Source of the DNA: Epinephelus fuscoguttatus
Lineage: Eukaryota; Chordata; Actinopteri; Perciformes; Serranidae
DNA length: 64,000 nucleotides
Assembly (NCBI RefSeq): GCF_011397635.1
Contig: NC_064773.1
Location: forward strand, 31,753,449 to 31,817,448
Direction: 5' to 3'
The stretch's first letter is position 1. Each line of letters starts with the position of its first letter. The notes below the pieces were generated by a model, which saw only the letters and a list, made by a program, of their open reading frames with translations, searched no databases and had not been told where the DNA came from. The position numbers and the translations under genes are program-made. Positions 46,281-59,008 of the stretch are shown one piece after another.

Positions 46281-47407
46281 AAGTTTTTTCATAAGGATAA
46301 CGACAGCATGACCCACCCTGCTCTGCCTTACTCTGCCTTTGATTTGCTTACCCTGACATTCAGTCTCCTGGGGGAAAGTGGGGGTTGTGGTTGTTTCCAA
46401 GCTGGTCAGGACATCGCACTGAATGTAGCTGGTTTTGCCTCAGCTGTCACATGTGATGTTATAATGATGTCATACACCAATTTCACATTAAGGCGAGGCA
46501 ACCTGTCTGATCATCTGACTGCTCATGTTTTTGCCCTCTGGGCCTGTTTTTTAGATCTCAGCAGTAAGTTTGGTGAGTACAATGTTATCAGAGACAGATG
46601 GGCAGAATGTTGTTAAAGCAGAGGCTTTCTGCTGTCTGACAGGTTTTAGTTGCTTTACTAACTTCTTTTCAGGAAAAAAGAGCCGTGACTGAGACTTTGA
46701 CCTGTCAGTTACAGTCACTTCAGACAGAGACTCTGGCCATGCAACAATTAAAAACTGTTAGGGTGCTCCAGAGCAAAAACATATCCTCATGTCCCTCTAC
46801 AAGACAGAGACGTGAGACGATGTAATGATGCTTTACTGATATTGTGTCTTAAGTAGGTTTTATATTCCTGCGTCGAATTGATGCCATACTCTACACCATA
46901 GCCTGATGTGTTCTTCCCCAGAGATGTAACTACATGTCACGGCGCTGAACACCTCCTCTCTATTTTTGTAAGCTGAAACAATTTCCCTCAGTGGAAACCA
47001 AGCTTTTATTTACTTTTATGTCACAGATGAGAAACAATTAATTAACAATAAAGCCTCCACAAAATAGCCTTTTAAGTCTTGTGTGTGATTTATTCTGGCT
47101 TCATATAAGTAAAGGAAATCTCCACTAGCCGCTAGGCTAATTTATACAATGTAAAATGCCATAGGCTTATGCTAATAACAGTAGCATGTTGTATTTATTT
47201 GGAAAGCATGTTTAGTATAAGACAGTTATTTTGTCAGTGAACCTTGTGAGTTGCAAGGAGCCAAATTTTGTAACGTTACCTTTGTTAAATGTCGCTGTTG
47301 TCCCTGAAACCCCACCACTGACTAGTGTTTTGGAGGTGTAACTGTGTGACACAGACGGTGTAGGCCATGTGATTAGGCTACGACATAGGCTCTGCATTGA
47401 GTAGACC
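46281..47407. other. Gene-free region
   Basis: No supported gene or repeat pair. The 116-codon + frame at 46266-46616 shows no domain or splice context. Confidence 0.45.
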
Positions 47408-47476
47408 CAGCCCTGAAATCACCATTGCCAAACCCACCAGACTCTGGTGGGTTTGGCAATGGTGATTTCAGGGCTG
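47408..47476. repeat. Perfect hairpin with 33-bp arms and a 3-base loop
   Basis: Arms 47408-47440 and 47444-47476 are exact reverse complements around the loop ACT. The stem core is CACCATTGCCAAACCCACCA. Sequence after the right arm (47477-47640) resembles 62600-62720, so the right arm is probably the start of an old dispersed repeat and the left arm an inverted copy of it. Confidence 0.95.
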
Positions 47477-47640
47477 TTTATGGTCAAACAAAAAGGATCT
47501 TACTCTCTTACAAAAAGGTCCGCCTCTGTAGGGATCCTTTCCATTATGTTGTCAGACACTTAAAATAACAATATGGACATAACAGTGGCAAAAGGAAGCA
47601 CTTTTGGTGGGTTTAACTTGACAGTGCGAACGTGCCCTAA
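47477..47640 (+). repeat. Dispersed repeat family C, copy 1
   Basis: Shares ordered blocks with 62595-62725: CAAACAAAA, CTCTGTAGGGATCCTTTC/CTCTGTGGGGATCCTTTC, TTGTCAGA, and CAGTGGCAAAA followed by AAGCAC. Confidence 0.65.
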
Positions 47641-47819
47641 GTGGGGCAGCCTGTTTGACAGCTGCTGGCTGCAGCGGTCTCTTTCAATACTGGACTAATT
47701 TCAAAAATTGTTGTTCCCATTAGTCATTTAAACACAAATACATAAAAAATGAGTTCAGGTTGAAAATACTGAACCTAGTCTTTAACTTACAGTAAAGGCC
47801 TGCTGATTTGGTCTCCCAC

Positions 47820-48290
47820 AATAATAATAATAATAATAATGATAACAATAATATCTTTATTTATAAAGCGCTTTTCAAAAACAAGTTACAAAATGCTTTA
47901 CATGTTAAAAGACAATAAGTAGGCAGTTAGTGAAATAAAATAAATAAAAATAATAAAATAAAACACAAAATGAGAGACAATAAAAGCAAACAGATAATTC
48001 AAATTAGTTAAAAGTAAGTCTGAAGTAGTGAGTTTTTAAAAGGGACTTAAAAGAGGGCAATGTGATCTCCTCCGGCAGGTCATTCCATAGACAAGGGGCT
48101 CGAACAGAAAAGGCCTGGTCACCCTTGGTCTTCAAGTTGGACCAAGGGATGGCCAGAAATGACCTACCAGAGGATCTCAGGTTGCGTTCAGGCTCGTATG
48201 GGGTCAGGAGGTCAGCTATATATTCAGGGGCTAGCCCCATACAAGCCTTGAAAGTAATTATTAAAATTTTAAAATCACAATGTTGACTTT
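47820..48290 (-). mobile_element. LINE 3' fragment
   Basis: Minus-strand frame (48290-48004) reads ILIITFKACMGLAPEYIADL, then LRSSGRSFLAIP and LWNDLPEEITLPSFKSLLKT, the C-terminal tail of a non-LTR RT protein. A 3' UTR follows, with TATAAATAAAGATATTATTG and an (ATT)n tail (47820-47840). Only the last 80-95 codons remain. Subfamily differs from the copies at 16300 and 20729. Confidence 0.8.
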
Positions 48291-48997
48291 ACGGCTACAG
48301 CCTTTCTGTATGCAACACATTAACAATTAGTGCACAAACTGTTCACATTTTTCACCTGCTCCACGTGTTCAGGAACGTGATGAGGCGAATCATGACACTC
48401 TTGTCAGTAATAATAACAAACCCTTGATTATGTTGTTGTGGGTTGAGTGTCTGTCTCAACCACAAACACTTGCGGTTCATTGTCTCTGATTATATGTTCA
48501 CCTTGCAGTCGCCAGCACGTCTAGCCAAGTGCATGCAGTCTTCTGGCTTTTTTGTTCTAGTATTTAATTAGAATCCAACTTAGCTCCTTTTGTTAATAGT
48601 TTCTCCAACTTTGTTTTCAGTTGATAAAAATGCAGGATGGTGACAATGCATAGCATTTGATTCATTGTTTGCTTGATGGTTAATTCTCTGAAGGTGGAGG
48701 GCTGCCTGCCTTTCTTTTATACAGTGAATCAAAGTGGTCATAATGTGTTTTCAGACTGAGACTCACTTTAAAAATACCCAACAGAATCTGGTCCTACAGA
48801 GACCCTAAAGTCCCGAAAGTTGATATTTTTTATCTTATATGCAAAAGTTTGCCTTTTGTGTCGACAAAATTATTTTGCTGAAGAAAATAGGAACTTGTGC
48901 ACACAAAATAATCAACTTGTTCCCACAAGATAATTAACTTGTTAATCAGTAAGCCCATACCCCTTTTTTGCAAGAGGATTTGCCTTTTGTCAGACCT
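48291..48997. other. Gene-free region
   Basis: No supported feature. Confidence 0.5.
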
Positions 48998-49220
48998 CCA
49001 TTCACTTATTCATCTATTCATTTTCCAAAACTGCTTATCCTGGTAGAGGGTGGCAGGGGGGGCTGGAGACTATCCCACCGGATAGTGGGCAAGAGGCAGG
49101 GTACGCCCTGGACAGATCGTCAGACTATCACAGGGCTAACATATAGAGACAGACAACCATTCACACTCACATTCGCACCTACAACCAATTTAGAGTCACC
49201 ACTTAACCTAACCTGCATGT

Positions 49221-49894
49221 GCCTGTGGATATTCTCATTCATCCAGGTCATAGTTATCTCAAGGCAATTGAATCAAACGCAACTGGACTTGGTTTTGTCT
49301 TAGAAGACGTTTCACCTCTTATCCAAGAGGCTTCATCAGTTCATGCTTGTCTGACTAGGCTGGAACTAGTCTGACAAACTGGTGTGGAAGCACCCAGGTA
49401 TTTAACCTCTGGGGAGGTGTTCACAAGGCCAATGATGTCACTGGTTCGTTAGTGCTCCAATGGTGTGTCAACGATGGTCGTTGAAACTGCTGCTGCAACG
49501 GTTGTCATTGGAGTCGTTAGAGTCACATGAGGCCATTTGTGAACGACCATTGTTTTTAGAGGTTAAGTTGTTAAACCTGGGCAAGGATGAAAGGACAGCA
49601 TTATAGGTGGGGGATAGATGGTGTCGCAGACCTCCTCCTCTATCGAGAGATGGTTTTTCCAGTTTCACATAGATGGCTGCTTTTACACCTCTTTCAAACC
49701 ATCTGTCTCCCCTGTCCAAAATGTGCACATTGCTGTCTTCAGAGGAGTGTACTTTCTCCTTGAGGTGTAAATAGACAGCTGAGTCTTGCCCTGACGAGTT
49801 AGCCCTTCTGTGTTGGGCCACGCGCTTGTTTAGTGGTTGTTTTGTTTCACCAATGTACAAGTCTGGGCATTCCTCACTGCATTGGACAGCGTAC
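49221..49894 (-). mobile_element. Penelope-like element 3' fragment
   Basis: A 674-bp insertion is bounded by an 11-bp duplication AACCTGCATGT (49210-49220 and 49895-49905) of the host repeat. On the minus strand it begins with a GIY-YIG endonuclease reading frame and ends in a 3' UTR. The reverse transcriptase is absent, so it is 5'-truncated. Confidence 0.85.
49468..49894 (-). pseudogene. GIY-YIG endonuclease domain of a Penelope-like element
   Basis: Minus-strand protein fragment YAVQCSEECPDLYIGET (the GIY and YIG strands, here YAV and YIG), then KRVAQHRRANSSGQDSAV with the conserved Arg region, RWFERGVKAAIYVKLEKPSL and HHLSPTYNAVLSSLP. This is the C-terminal domain that Penelope-like retroelements use to nick the target. 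Its N-terminal RT is missing. The frame extends to 49968 only because it continues into the host repeat. The last residues before 49468 are simple and probably not original. Confidence 0.8.
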
Positions 49895-49985
49895 AACCTG
49901 CATGTCTTTGGACTGTGGGAGGAAGCTGGGGTACCTGGAGAAAACCCATGCTGACATGAGGAGAACATGCAAACTCCACATAAAA

Positions 49986-52224
49986 ACTCATCTTAAAAAC
50001 ACTAAACATGAATTTGCTTTATAGAACCTGCCTGGTTAAATAAAGGTTAAATGCATTTTTTTAATGATATAAAGGGTCCTCTGTAGAACAGTCTTTTCTA
50101 TCACTAAGATATACACTGTTAACTCCAATCCATCCATGACACAAAATATCATTGTAAAGTCTACAATAATGCCCCAACTTGTCAAAATGATATAAAAACT
50201 TTATTTTCACTCAACACAAAAACCCATCCTTTGTGAGCTTGACTTAATTCTTTTAAGTCAACAATTCTGAGTCAATTTGACTAAAATGTATGTAGCAGGT
50301 GGTACAGAGGAAAAATGGAGATGCACCAGGTCATGATGCCTTTGATATATAAACTACCTGCGGGAGGAACATAGGCTGTCATGTTGGTTCAGACCAGTGG
50401 GATGAGACAGGTGCACATCTCATCCCATACTGATGTGTTGGGAAGACTGGGGCAGTGAAATGCAGAAAAAAACAGTTAGGCCTAAAGCTGTTTTCTCTGT
50501 GTTGTGTTTTATGCTGCTGAGTTTGAATGTTTTTCACAATTATTATTTCCATGCATTTCAGGCCTGCTTACGTGCTGGGTTGAAGGCAGTTGGAAGTCGG
50601 TAGGAAAGTAGATTGACATACCAGGTATTTCAAATTTTAGCCATGTAGTTTTTTTTTTTAACATTTAATCTGTATGCATTTTAATATTTTGCAATAAAGT
50701 GTTTTTAAGATTATCCATTTGTGCCTCTGTAGAGCATCAGTGGTCCATTAGCTGCTCTTGCCGTGGAACCATTTTTGCTATTTGTGTTTGTTTGGTTTGG
50801 TCTTTTTCTTCGTCTACTCTGCCCTGGCAAGTGAGCTGATAACAATAAAAAGATATGGGTGTTGCCCTTGAGGCGGACTAGTTTTCTTTCTTTAATTTTT
50901 GTTTGTATTTGTTTGTTTTATCTGCCTGCTTCCCCCACTTATTACCAATTACCTCAGGTTAAACCCAGTCAGAGAGTCAGGGTGTTTGCAGTGACGATAA
51001 TCACGTGTTAGCACTGTGAGTGCAGGATGTATTGATTGCAGTGTGCACTAGTGTGTCAGTGGAACTTAAACTGTGCCCTGTTAGTGATAGCATGGGGGTC
51101 AATCCTGAGGAGGGTAAGGTGGTAAAATATAGATTGTAAAGTTGAACTTCTGTAATAAAAAGACTGTTTCTCTCTTACCTCATTTCCTGTCATTTCTTGT
51201 GTTCAAGACCTGTAGTGGGTGTAACATTTATACAACTACAAATTATTTCTGCACACTTACAAACTGTCATTTCTCCAGCAGTGTTTGACAGTTTTAAGGG
51301 GTGATTTACAAGCACACACTTACTGATTATTATTTGAAAGGCTCAACATCTCTCCTTTTATGCTCTCAAAAACTTTGACACCACAGATAACTAATCTGAG
51401 ATGACTAGGATTTGTACCCAGGTTCATTGTAAACTCTGACTTATCCATCTCACTCTTAAGAAGCAGATAAATAACTTCATTAAAGCCTGAATTCTTTCTG
51501 AATCTGCAACATGTTAGTCTGGAGGTTTAAACTCGTGTCCTTTCACAGAGTTGGTGATCAAAACTACATTTTCATCTCTGTCAGAGAAAACCGATCTGAG
51601 TTCAGACTGTTTACTTACAGCACAGCTACACTCACAGATAACTGAGCCTCCTACCTGCCTGTCAAACTGCATCCGAGTGGAGTCCAGCGGCCAGTGGCTA
51701 CTTGCTCTACTGCCATTCAGCGGCTAACGGGCGGAGTTCCTAACAGCCACTGCTTTAACAAACTCCACAAATCCATTCAGCAGCTCCACCATCCACAGTC
51801 AGACGCTCAGCTGATTATTTCCTGCTGAATTACAGTTCACAACTTGCACCAAAGGCTGACGCTGCTCTGGTGTGAATGTCTGAAAACATCCTGCCACAGA
51901 CTATTCACTGGAGTTTACCAGCCTGTCGATATGTGGCATTTAGAGATAATTACAAACATGATCGTTCTTGGCTTTCAATATCTGATATACCACCACTAAC
52001 ATTTTCATCACGTCTCATCTCGTCAGTGAAAATGAAGCATAGATTTTGTCTTAGTTTTTATTATCAAGATCTATTTCTAGCTCCCCATCATCTCATTTCA
52101 TCTTGTCTTGTCATGGAAAAAGGTCATTCACAAAATTTTGTGAATGTAAATTTTTTGTCAGTGAAATAAAAACTGGTTACAGTTAATGTTCGGTGGTAAG
52201 GTGGTTAAACATATTTTCACCATG
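49986..52224. other. Gene-free region
   Basis: At 50024-50050 the sequence AACCTGCCTGGTTAAATAAAGG resembles a retroposon 3' tail. No gene is supported. T-runs occur at 50650 and elsewhere. Confidence 0.45.
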
Positions 52225-52553
52225 AGTTAAAGGATAACTTAGGTATTTTTCAACCTGGGCCCTATTTCCCCATGTGTATATGTGCGTATGATTCATAGGT
52301 ACAACTCGTTTTAAAATTGGTTCAGTATAAAGGGAGGCGGATGCAACTGCAAGCTGCGAAACGAGCTAAAACGGTAACGGGGCAAATGCGTCCCGTATAA
52401 GTTTGCGCATTAAAAGTGCTTTTTTTCGCCACTTACCGGTTCAGATCTCCAGTGCTATCTCTTCAAATAGCATACTAAGCATTTCCTGGAGTACAGTTGA
52501 GAGTTTTACTGCATCAATTGAAAACAATGGTTCGTGTTTGTGCTTATCCGAAG
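52225..52553 (+). repeat. Remnant with a THAP-like start codon context
   Basis: After about 300 bp of non-coding sequence an ATG at 52527 opens MVRVCAYPK, matching the beginning of a THAP zinc finger (M-x(3)-C). It is cut after nine codons by the reversed SINE-like repeat starting at 52554. It could be the start of a THAP-containing transposon; with so few residues this is weak. Confidence 0.25.
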
Positions 52554-52672
52554 TCTGGCAACCTGTCCAAGGTGTAGCCTACCCCACCTCTAGCCCAATG
52601 TCAGCTGGGATAGGCTCCAGCCCCCCGCAACTCCCAACAGGATAAGCAGTTACAGAAAATAAATGAAAGAAT
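52554..52672 (+). mobile_element. SINE-like repeat, second copy (opposite orientation)
   Basis: Contains GGCAACCTGTCCAAGGTGTA, TCAGCTGGGATAGGCTCCAG and GGATAAGCAGTTACAG, the reverse complement of the left part of the 48998-49220 copy. Truncated at both sides relative to that copy. Confidence 0.75.
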
Positions 52673-55600
52673 GACTTAAATCATATACACAGTTAGTGAC
52701 CTCCTGCCTGAATGGATATCAGAGTGTCAAACATTAAGTGTTGCTGAGGTAACATAAAGAGCACGCCCTGGTTCAGAATTTATCTGTCTAAATCTTGCAA
52801 TCAAGAAACCTAAGCTGACCACAGTTGGCGTACTTCAGTGAAAAAAAGTTGTAAAATGTGTGTGTTTGATGTACTCAAAACTTTTAGGTTACCTTATTGT
52901 ACCAAACAGTTTTGAGTGCAAGCTGTTAAGCTGTAAAAAAAAAAAAAATAAATAAAAAATAAGTTGAGTGAGCAAATTGGGGTTTACAGTGTAGGAATGA
53001 ACTCTCTTACTTTACTCTTTCATTTATGTCACTGATGTTGTTCGTACTGTAGACAGAGTTTTGTTGAATTAGAAAGAAAGAATAAAATGTTAAAAAAAAA
53101 TGCAGGGTGGTTGAGGTCCATCTGCCAAAAGAAGTTAAGACAGAGGTGTGTGTGCTGCACATCTCCCGACAGCAGCAGATGTCTCTGGGCACATTACAGT
53201 GTTACATGCTGCCACCATGTGGACAGAAAACATTTCCAAGTCACACCACAACACAACTCCACCACATCACCATAAAAACTGCACATCAACCAAACTACAG
53301 TTTTCATGCACTTCTTTAATATATCAGTTTTTCATATTCACAACAAATACATTAAGCTCTTTCTCCGTATGATACAGCCTTAAATATTTTTACACTCAAC
53401 CATTTTTTTCTCATAAGTCTGCCTATCAAAATGTCTTTTAATCTTTGTCTCTTCATTTTGAACATTTTATAATTTGTTACATTTGTAGTCTCCATGCCTC
53501 CTAGCAAACTGACAGTATTTTCTTTGTACAATTATTTACAGGTGGAAAAAACAAAGCAAATCTCCTTAAAGTTTTTCATGATAGTTCTCAGTTGAAAGGA
53601 ATCAATGGGTTTAAGGTGCAGGCAAGGAGGAGAGGGAGGGAATGTTTGAGAGGAGAAATGAAGATAGAGAAGGGAAAAGTAGTGGATGAAGAGGAGGCAG
53701 AGGATGTGTGGTGAGAGCAGAGCCTCAGTGTTTACTCCTATAGATTCTATGACGCTTCAGCAGATATACATCTGTGATAATATTCTCATAGAAAATAAAG
53801 ATCTCTACAGAAAATAAATACAGCGCTCATAAAGACATTATTTCCTCAGGTCCTGTCAGGTGAACAGTGAGCAATCAGAAAATGTGCAACAGCATATCCC
53901 AGTACAGCAGACAGCAGCTATCTGAGGGACAATACTGATGCCTGTGGAAGAGGACTGAGGCCATCTGCTACCTCTAATGAGGCCGAAAGTTCATTCTTGA
54001 CCTGGGAAATAGTAGTTCCCATGTTTAAAAGCTCTGAAACAAGTGAGTAAGTAACCCTTGAGTTGAGCTTGTTTTGTTACCTGCTCTGTCCAAGGTCGAG
54101 AATGAACCGTCATGTTAAATATTTACGCCCATATGGACAGGATGTCCTTGGAATGCTCGCTCACTCTCAGACTGAAGCCGCTATAGCTGCTCTGAGATCA
54201 GTCATTAAAAAAAAATCTAGGTATAATTCTAGCCTTGAGTCAGAATGCTCAGGAAAAAAACCTAGGAATTTAATCAAGATTCTAAAACTCGTCACAGTTT
54301 GGACTTTGTAGAATTCAATGACTAAACTCAGACTCCAATTTTAATATCCCGTTGCCCCCCCACATGACCTCATCCTCTTCTGTAGGTACCAGTATTATTG
54401 GGCTAAGATTTGACAGAGAGCCTTCATTATCCTCAAAATGTGAAAACTTCATGACCATGACATTCCTGACATTTCTGTCTCTAGTGACTCAATGTCTCCT
54501 TCACAATCGGAAAACAAGCTCAGATCTTTGAGGTGGTCATGGTCTTCTGAAAAGCTTAACTAACTGCACTCAGGTGTCATCATCATATCAGAGTTGTTAC
54601 ATGACTGGGTGATATGTAGTATTTCATAAAAGGCCTATAATGTCCTTATACATCAGCCTAACCTGCATACCATGCTTGAGTCAAGCACAAGTAGTGGACA
54701 TATAATAGTAGAGGAGTTCAAAACCAAACTGTGAGGAGCCCTCTCTCAAAACCTACAGGTCAAATCCGGTACTGAGGTGGCTTACTGCTATTGGTTGGTA
54801 TTAGGTGCCAGCAACAAACGCCAGTTTGTGCTTAACAAGTGTATCGAAGACAACTGTAGTATCCCCACGCAGAAAGATACGTGCATGTACTCATGGACAA
54901 GAGGCTTGTTACAGCATGACATGTAAACATTAATGGCGTCCTCCTTAGCTGAGCTGTAATGTTAGCTAGCTCAGTGGTGAGCTAGCAGTTTCGTGATCCA
55001 GTTTGTGAATGTAGTTCAGTAGAAAGAAAATAGTTCCTACATGAAACTGCTCACAATAAGGTCTGCGGATTATGTTAAATAACTGGGTCATGATTTCTGG
55101 AAAGAGACATTGCTGTTGAGTTTTTCAAACATATATTTTTTGGCGCTTTGAGCTCCACAAGCCAAGTGCCATCTAGTTCCATTATATTGGAGAGAAGGCA
55201 GACATCTCTACAGCCAATATCTCCAACACTCTGCAAGTCACACCAAAACAATCTAGACCAGCAGTTGCCAAATGGTCCAGCCACGAGGTCCAGATTTCTC
55301 TTTAGTCACTGGTTCAAGGTCTACGCAGTTTAATATATTCAGCATCATATTTGCATTTCGCCATGTCATCAAGCTAGTTTGCTGTCTCTGTCAAGTAGCT
55401 GTCCGTTAGTCACTCACTCTACAGCAGGAAACAACACTTCAAAATAAAAGCTCTGTGCCAGGAATTCACTGTACTCTAAATTTAAGCTTGGTTTTTTTGT
55501 TTTGTTTTTTACAAACTTGACATGTTAGTGAGTCACTTGTGGTCCATTCAGAAGTGACCCCTGATCCACGTTTGGACCACGACCAACTAGTGGGGAACCA

Positions 55601-56856
55601 CTGATCTAGACTGATAAACAGCACTACAGGTACAAGGAAAAATACGTTTTTTTGAGTTTGAGGTGAACTGTCCCTTTAAAGCAGCTTGTGACAATATGTC
55701 AATGCTGTAGTTACAACTTTTCTGCTACTCCCATGTGGCAACAACAATGAGTTACTGCAGGTTTAAAGCGGCATCAATTCTTTTTTTTAGCCACTGGGGG
55801 GCAGATGAACTCTACAACAAGCTGATGACAAAGCTGGTGATGGTGAATAATTTTCTATTGATACATCCAGCTAAAACATAGCAAGTTGTGAAGTTATGGT
55901 TGTGGTCAACAAGAGATAACAAATATTCACTCTCCTTTAGTTTCTTGGTTTGGTCTCCACCAACTCCTAGGAAAAATGTCTAAAGGGACAGCCCATTCCA
56001 CATGTTCCCAGATCTCAGCAAACACCTTAGCAAGTATAAAGACAGGAATGTTGTCCAAAACTACAAAAATAAGACCAAAGTTGTAATCAACCTGGAATAA
56101 ATCCTTTAAAACCTTCACCCCTGCAATGCAACATGCAGCATGCTTCAAAGCCAAATTAAGTGATCTTTGGAGTGCCATCACCTGGGACCAAAGACCACCC
56201 AGTAGCAGTTGGACATAAAGTACCTTGTTTTCACCGGTAGATATCAGGCTTTACACAGATTTGGTTACTCTTCAAATATTAATCACATTTGCTGTCTTAG
56301 CCTGGGTAATGTGACATTAACATAGATTTCATCTTTGTGCATCCAGTCCAGAGATACTCATTATTTAGAATTTTTGATGATATACTTTTACAGTTTTGAT
56401 GGAGCTAGGCTAACAATCACTCATACTGTCTCAAGATGTTACTAGATGATCTCCTGTAATATTTCAGTCACTGAGCAACTCATAAAATTTGTATGAGCAT
56501 AATGTTAGAAAAACAAACTCACTAGCTGGGAGTCAATCTTCTTATCTATTTTTGACCTGCGATAAAAACAGCCCAGTCGCCAGAAGAAAATGTTGTTATT
56601 GTACATCACACAATTAAAGTAATGTAGTATATGAGTTGATTTTGTCATCAGGACGCGGAAGGGATGGTGGATGGTTTGACACTTAGGCGAGGAGCCTGCC
56701 AAGCTGCAGACCACTGTTAAAGACCAACAAACACGCAACCAGCTGTTATTTAACAAGTTACTGCTGTGTTTCCGGTAACTTTTTAGGCACCAAACGTAGA
56801 TGTTTCGTAGCAAGCCATGGCTGCCTTTCCATCCAGTATAGTGCTGCTAAAAGCAG
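52673..56856. other. Gene-free region
   Basis: No supported gene. 53290-53900 is AT-rich, with several ATTTA and AATAAA words, and could be untranslated sequence of an unseen transcript. Other short frames are not convincing. Confidence 0.4.
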
Positions 56857-57330
56857 TTGTTTTTTACTGAGACATCTCTGCGCTTTCAACCGGGAAAGTG
56901 GTGAGAAAAACTAATTTTTTTATCACATCACTGCATTTCCAGCCAAGATAGTGCAAGGAAAAGAGGTTGTTTTTTACAAAGACATCTGAGCTTCAAACTG
57001 GGATAGAGCGACGAAAAAGCGGTTGTTTTTACTATGACATTGTTGTGCTTCCAACTGAGATACTATTACAAAAAGGGGTTGTTTTTAATGTAACATCTCA
57101 GGGTTTCCAACTGTGATAGTCCCACAAAAATCAGTTGTTTTTTATTGTGACATTGCTGCGCTTCCAACCGATATGGTGCCACAAGGTTTTTCCCGAAACA
57201 CCCCAGCGTTTTTGGATGGAATAAGTGCCACAAAAAGTGGTTGTTTTTACCATGACATTGCTCTCTTTCTGTCCGAGATACTGCCATGAAAAGTTGTTTT
57301 TTTATAAAAACATCTGCAGCTTTTCCTGCA
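56857..57330. repeat. 56-bp tandem satellite, about nine diverged units
   Basis: Units start with TTGTTTTTT at 56857, 56967, 57023, 57079, 57135, 57241 and 57294; two more units with an altered start fill 56911 and 57188. Spacing is 56 bp in the middle and 53-55 bp at the edges. Each unit carries a GACATTGCTGCGCTTCCAAC-like block and an AAGTGCCACAAAAAG-like block. Divergence between units is high. Confidence 0.9.
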
Positions 57331-58346
57331 GTGATTATGTGATGCAAATCATTTTTCAAAGCCGAAAACATATTTTTCTAAACATAAACAAGTGGTTTTT
57401 GTGCCTTAAACTAACCACTTAAACCACCGCCTTTTTGAAATGTAAAGAAATGTAAAGTTTCAACGTATCTGCTACATAATAAGAAATAAATGTAACATAT
57501 CCGTGGTTTGCAGAAATGTACGATGCCAACATTTTTTCTGGTGATTGGGTTGGTAAAGAAAAAAAAGATCAGCAGGTGCAGTAAAAAGTAACAAAAAAGT
57601 CCCTGCAAATAATGTTCATTCACAGACGGAGCAGAACTATTGACTTAGAAGAGGTTTTTCTTAAGGTAAATCATTTTAGTCTCTACCTGGCGTAGCTTAT
57701 CCCACCTGGTAAGTTACAATGAACATTTCCTGCCAGTTTGTATTTTCAACATGCTCCTTCTTCTTCATGCTCCTTTCAGTGCACAGTGACAAATGTCCAA
57801 ATTAGGTAGTGATCCTGGGCCTTGATGAGTGGTAAGACTGTCCTGGGTCAGGGCTAGCTGTTTCCCTCTGCTTCCAGTCTTTGTGCTAAGCTAGGCTAAA
57901 CTCCCAGCAGCCTTATCTCTGTCCTGGTCGCACAATGATGATGAATGGTCAATAAGATAACAAATAAGTGTATTTCCTAACATGTTAGACTGCTCTGTAA
58001 AAGGGAGGCAACAAAATATGTAACACCGTTGCTGTGGGGGTTAGTTAATGATGGAAAGACATAAAACGATCCTTGATGAATGGGAGGAACCAGTCTGTCA
58101 GTGTCGGGACAGAAGCTTCAGCTGTGTGCTCTACCTCCACAACATCCCTTTAGCAGCCCAGCAGTCTCATTCACTCAGCTCCCATCACTGTAGGTGTGGT
58201 GACATACTCGGCTGCTGGAAGCCTGATCAAAGACAGTCCTTAGATGACATCTGAGCCTTCCCAGCAAAAATTCACAGTTCAGTCCCTGCAGATGGCTCAT
58301 GCATTGGAAATTGAATTTTGGGTCATCAGCTCTGTATGTCACAATT

Positions 58347-58352
58347 TATTCT
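58347..58352 (-). terminator. Candidate polyadenylation signal of braf
   Basis: AATAAA on the minus strand, about 2 kb downstream of the braf stop at 60327. Other A/T-rich hexamers exist, so the true cleavage site is unknown. Confidence 0.25.
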
Positions 58353-59008
58353 TCAATTAAAAAAAGAAAAAAAAAAAGAAAAGGCAAGTCGCTCATTTGC
58401 TTCGATCCATCTTTACAAAGTGCAAGTACACGAGTCACAGAGACTAAAACAAGCGTCAAAAGAAAGACTGATAGCTTCAAATAAAGCGGTTCTGAAAATA
58501 AATCCATAAAACAAAACCAAAAAAAAAAAAAAAAAAAAAAATCACATAAATAAGTAAATATCTGCAGGCCTGCCTGTACAGAAAAAGGCAAACATCGACG
58601 ATAACAAAATAAAAAGAACCTGTAGTAACACCTACAACCCTCAACACACGCTGGAATGAGAAAAAGTACAGGTGCATGTGTGTAGAGAAAGTAAAAAGGT
58701 GATTGAAATGACTAACAGAGCTCCAGAGGATCACCGGTCCTTTCAGCAGGTAACGCTGCAGCTGCATCAGTCAGCAGCTGCAACAAGTAAGGTCCCCATT
58801 GTAAGCTGAGTGCAATATTAAAGCCACATGATCAAAAAAAGGGAAGAGAAAAAAAAAGGGAAAATGACACGACATGCACTTGGTATCACAAAAAAAGGCT
58901 GGGTTTTGTAGAAAAAAAACATGAGAAGCAAAGGAAAAGCTTTAAAGATGCTGTGTAACAACTTACTGTACACACTCCTTAGCTCAGTGTAAATGCTGGG
59001 CACTAGCT

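Larger units (their letters stand above)
48998..49985 (-). mobile_element. SINE-like interspersed repeat split by a Penelope insertion
   Basis: Left part 48998-49220 (from TTCATCTATTCATTTTCCAA through GGGGGGCTGGAGACTATCCC and ACCATTCACACTCACATTCG to AACCTGCATGT) continues after the insertion at 49895-49985 (AACCTGCATGTCTTTGGACT to GAACATGCAAACTCCA). A second copy of the left part lies reversed at 52554-52672. The class is not certain; a tRNA-like head is not present here. Confidence 0.75.

Noticed and set aside
47408-47476. miRNA precursor
   Set aside because: A perfect 33-bp stem with a 3-base loop lacks the mismatches and the larger loop of a typical pre-miRNA, and one arm belongs to a dispersed repeat.
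47408-47476. Rho-independent terminator
   Set aside because: No U-tract follows and the context is eukaryotic.
56857-57330. Possible CRISPR-like array
   Set aside because: Contiguous diverged 56-bp units with no spacers, in a vertebrate genome.
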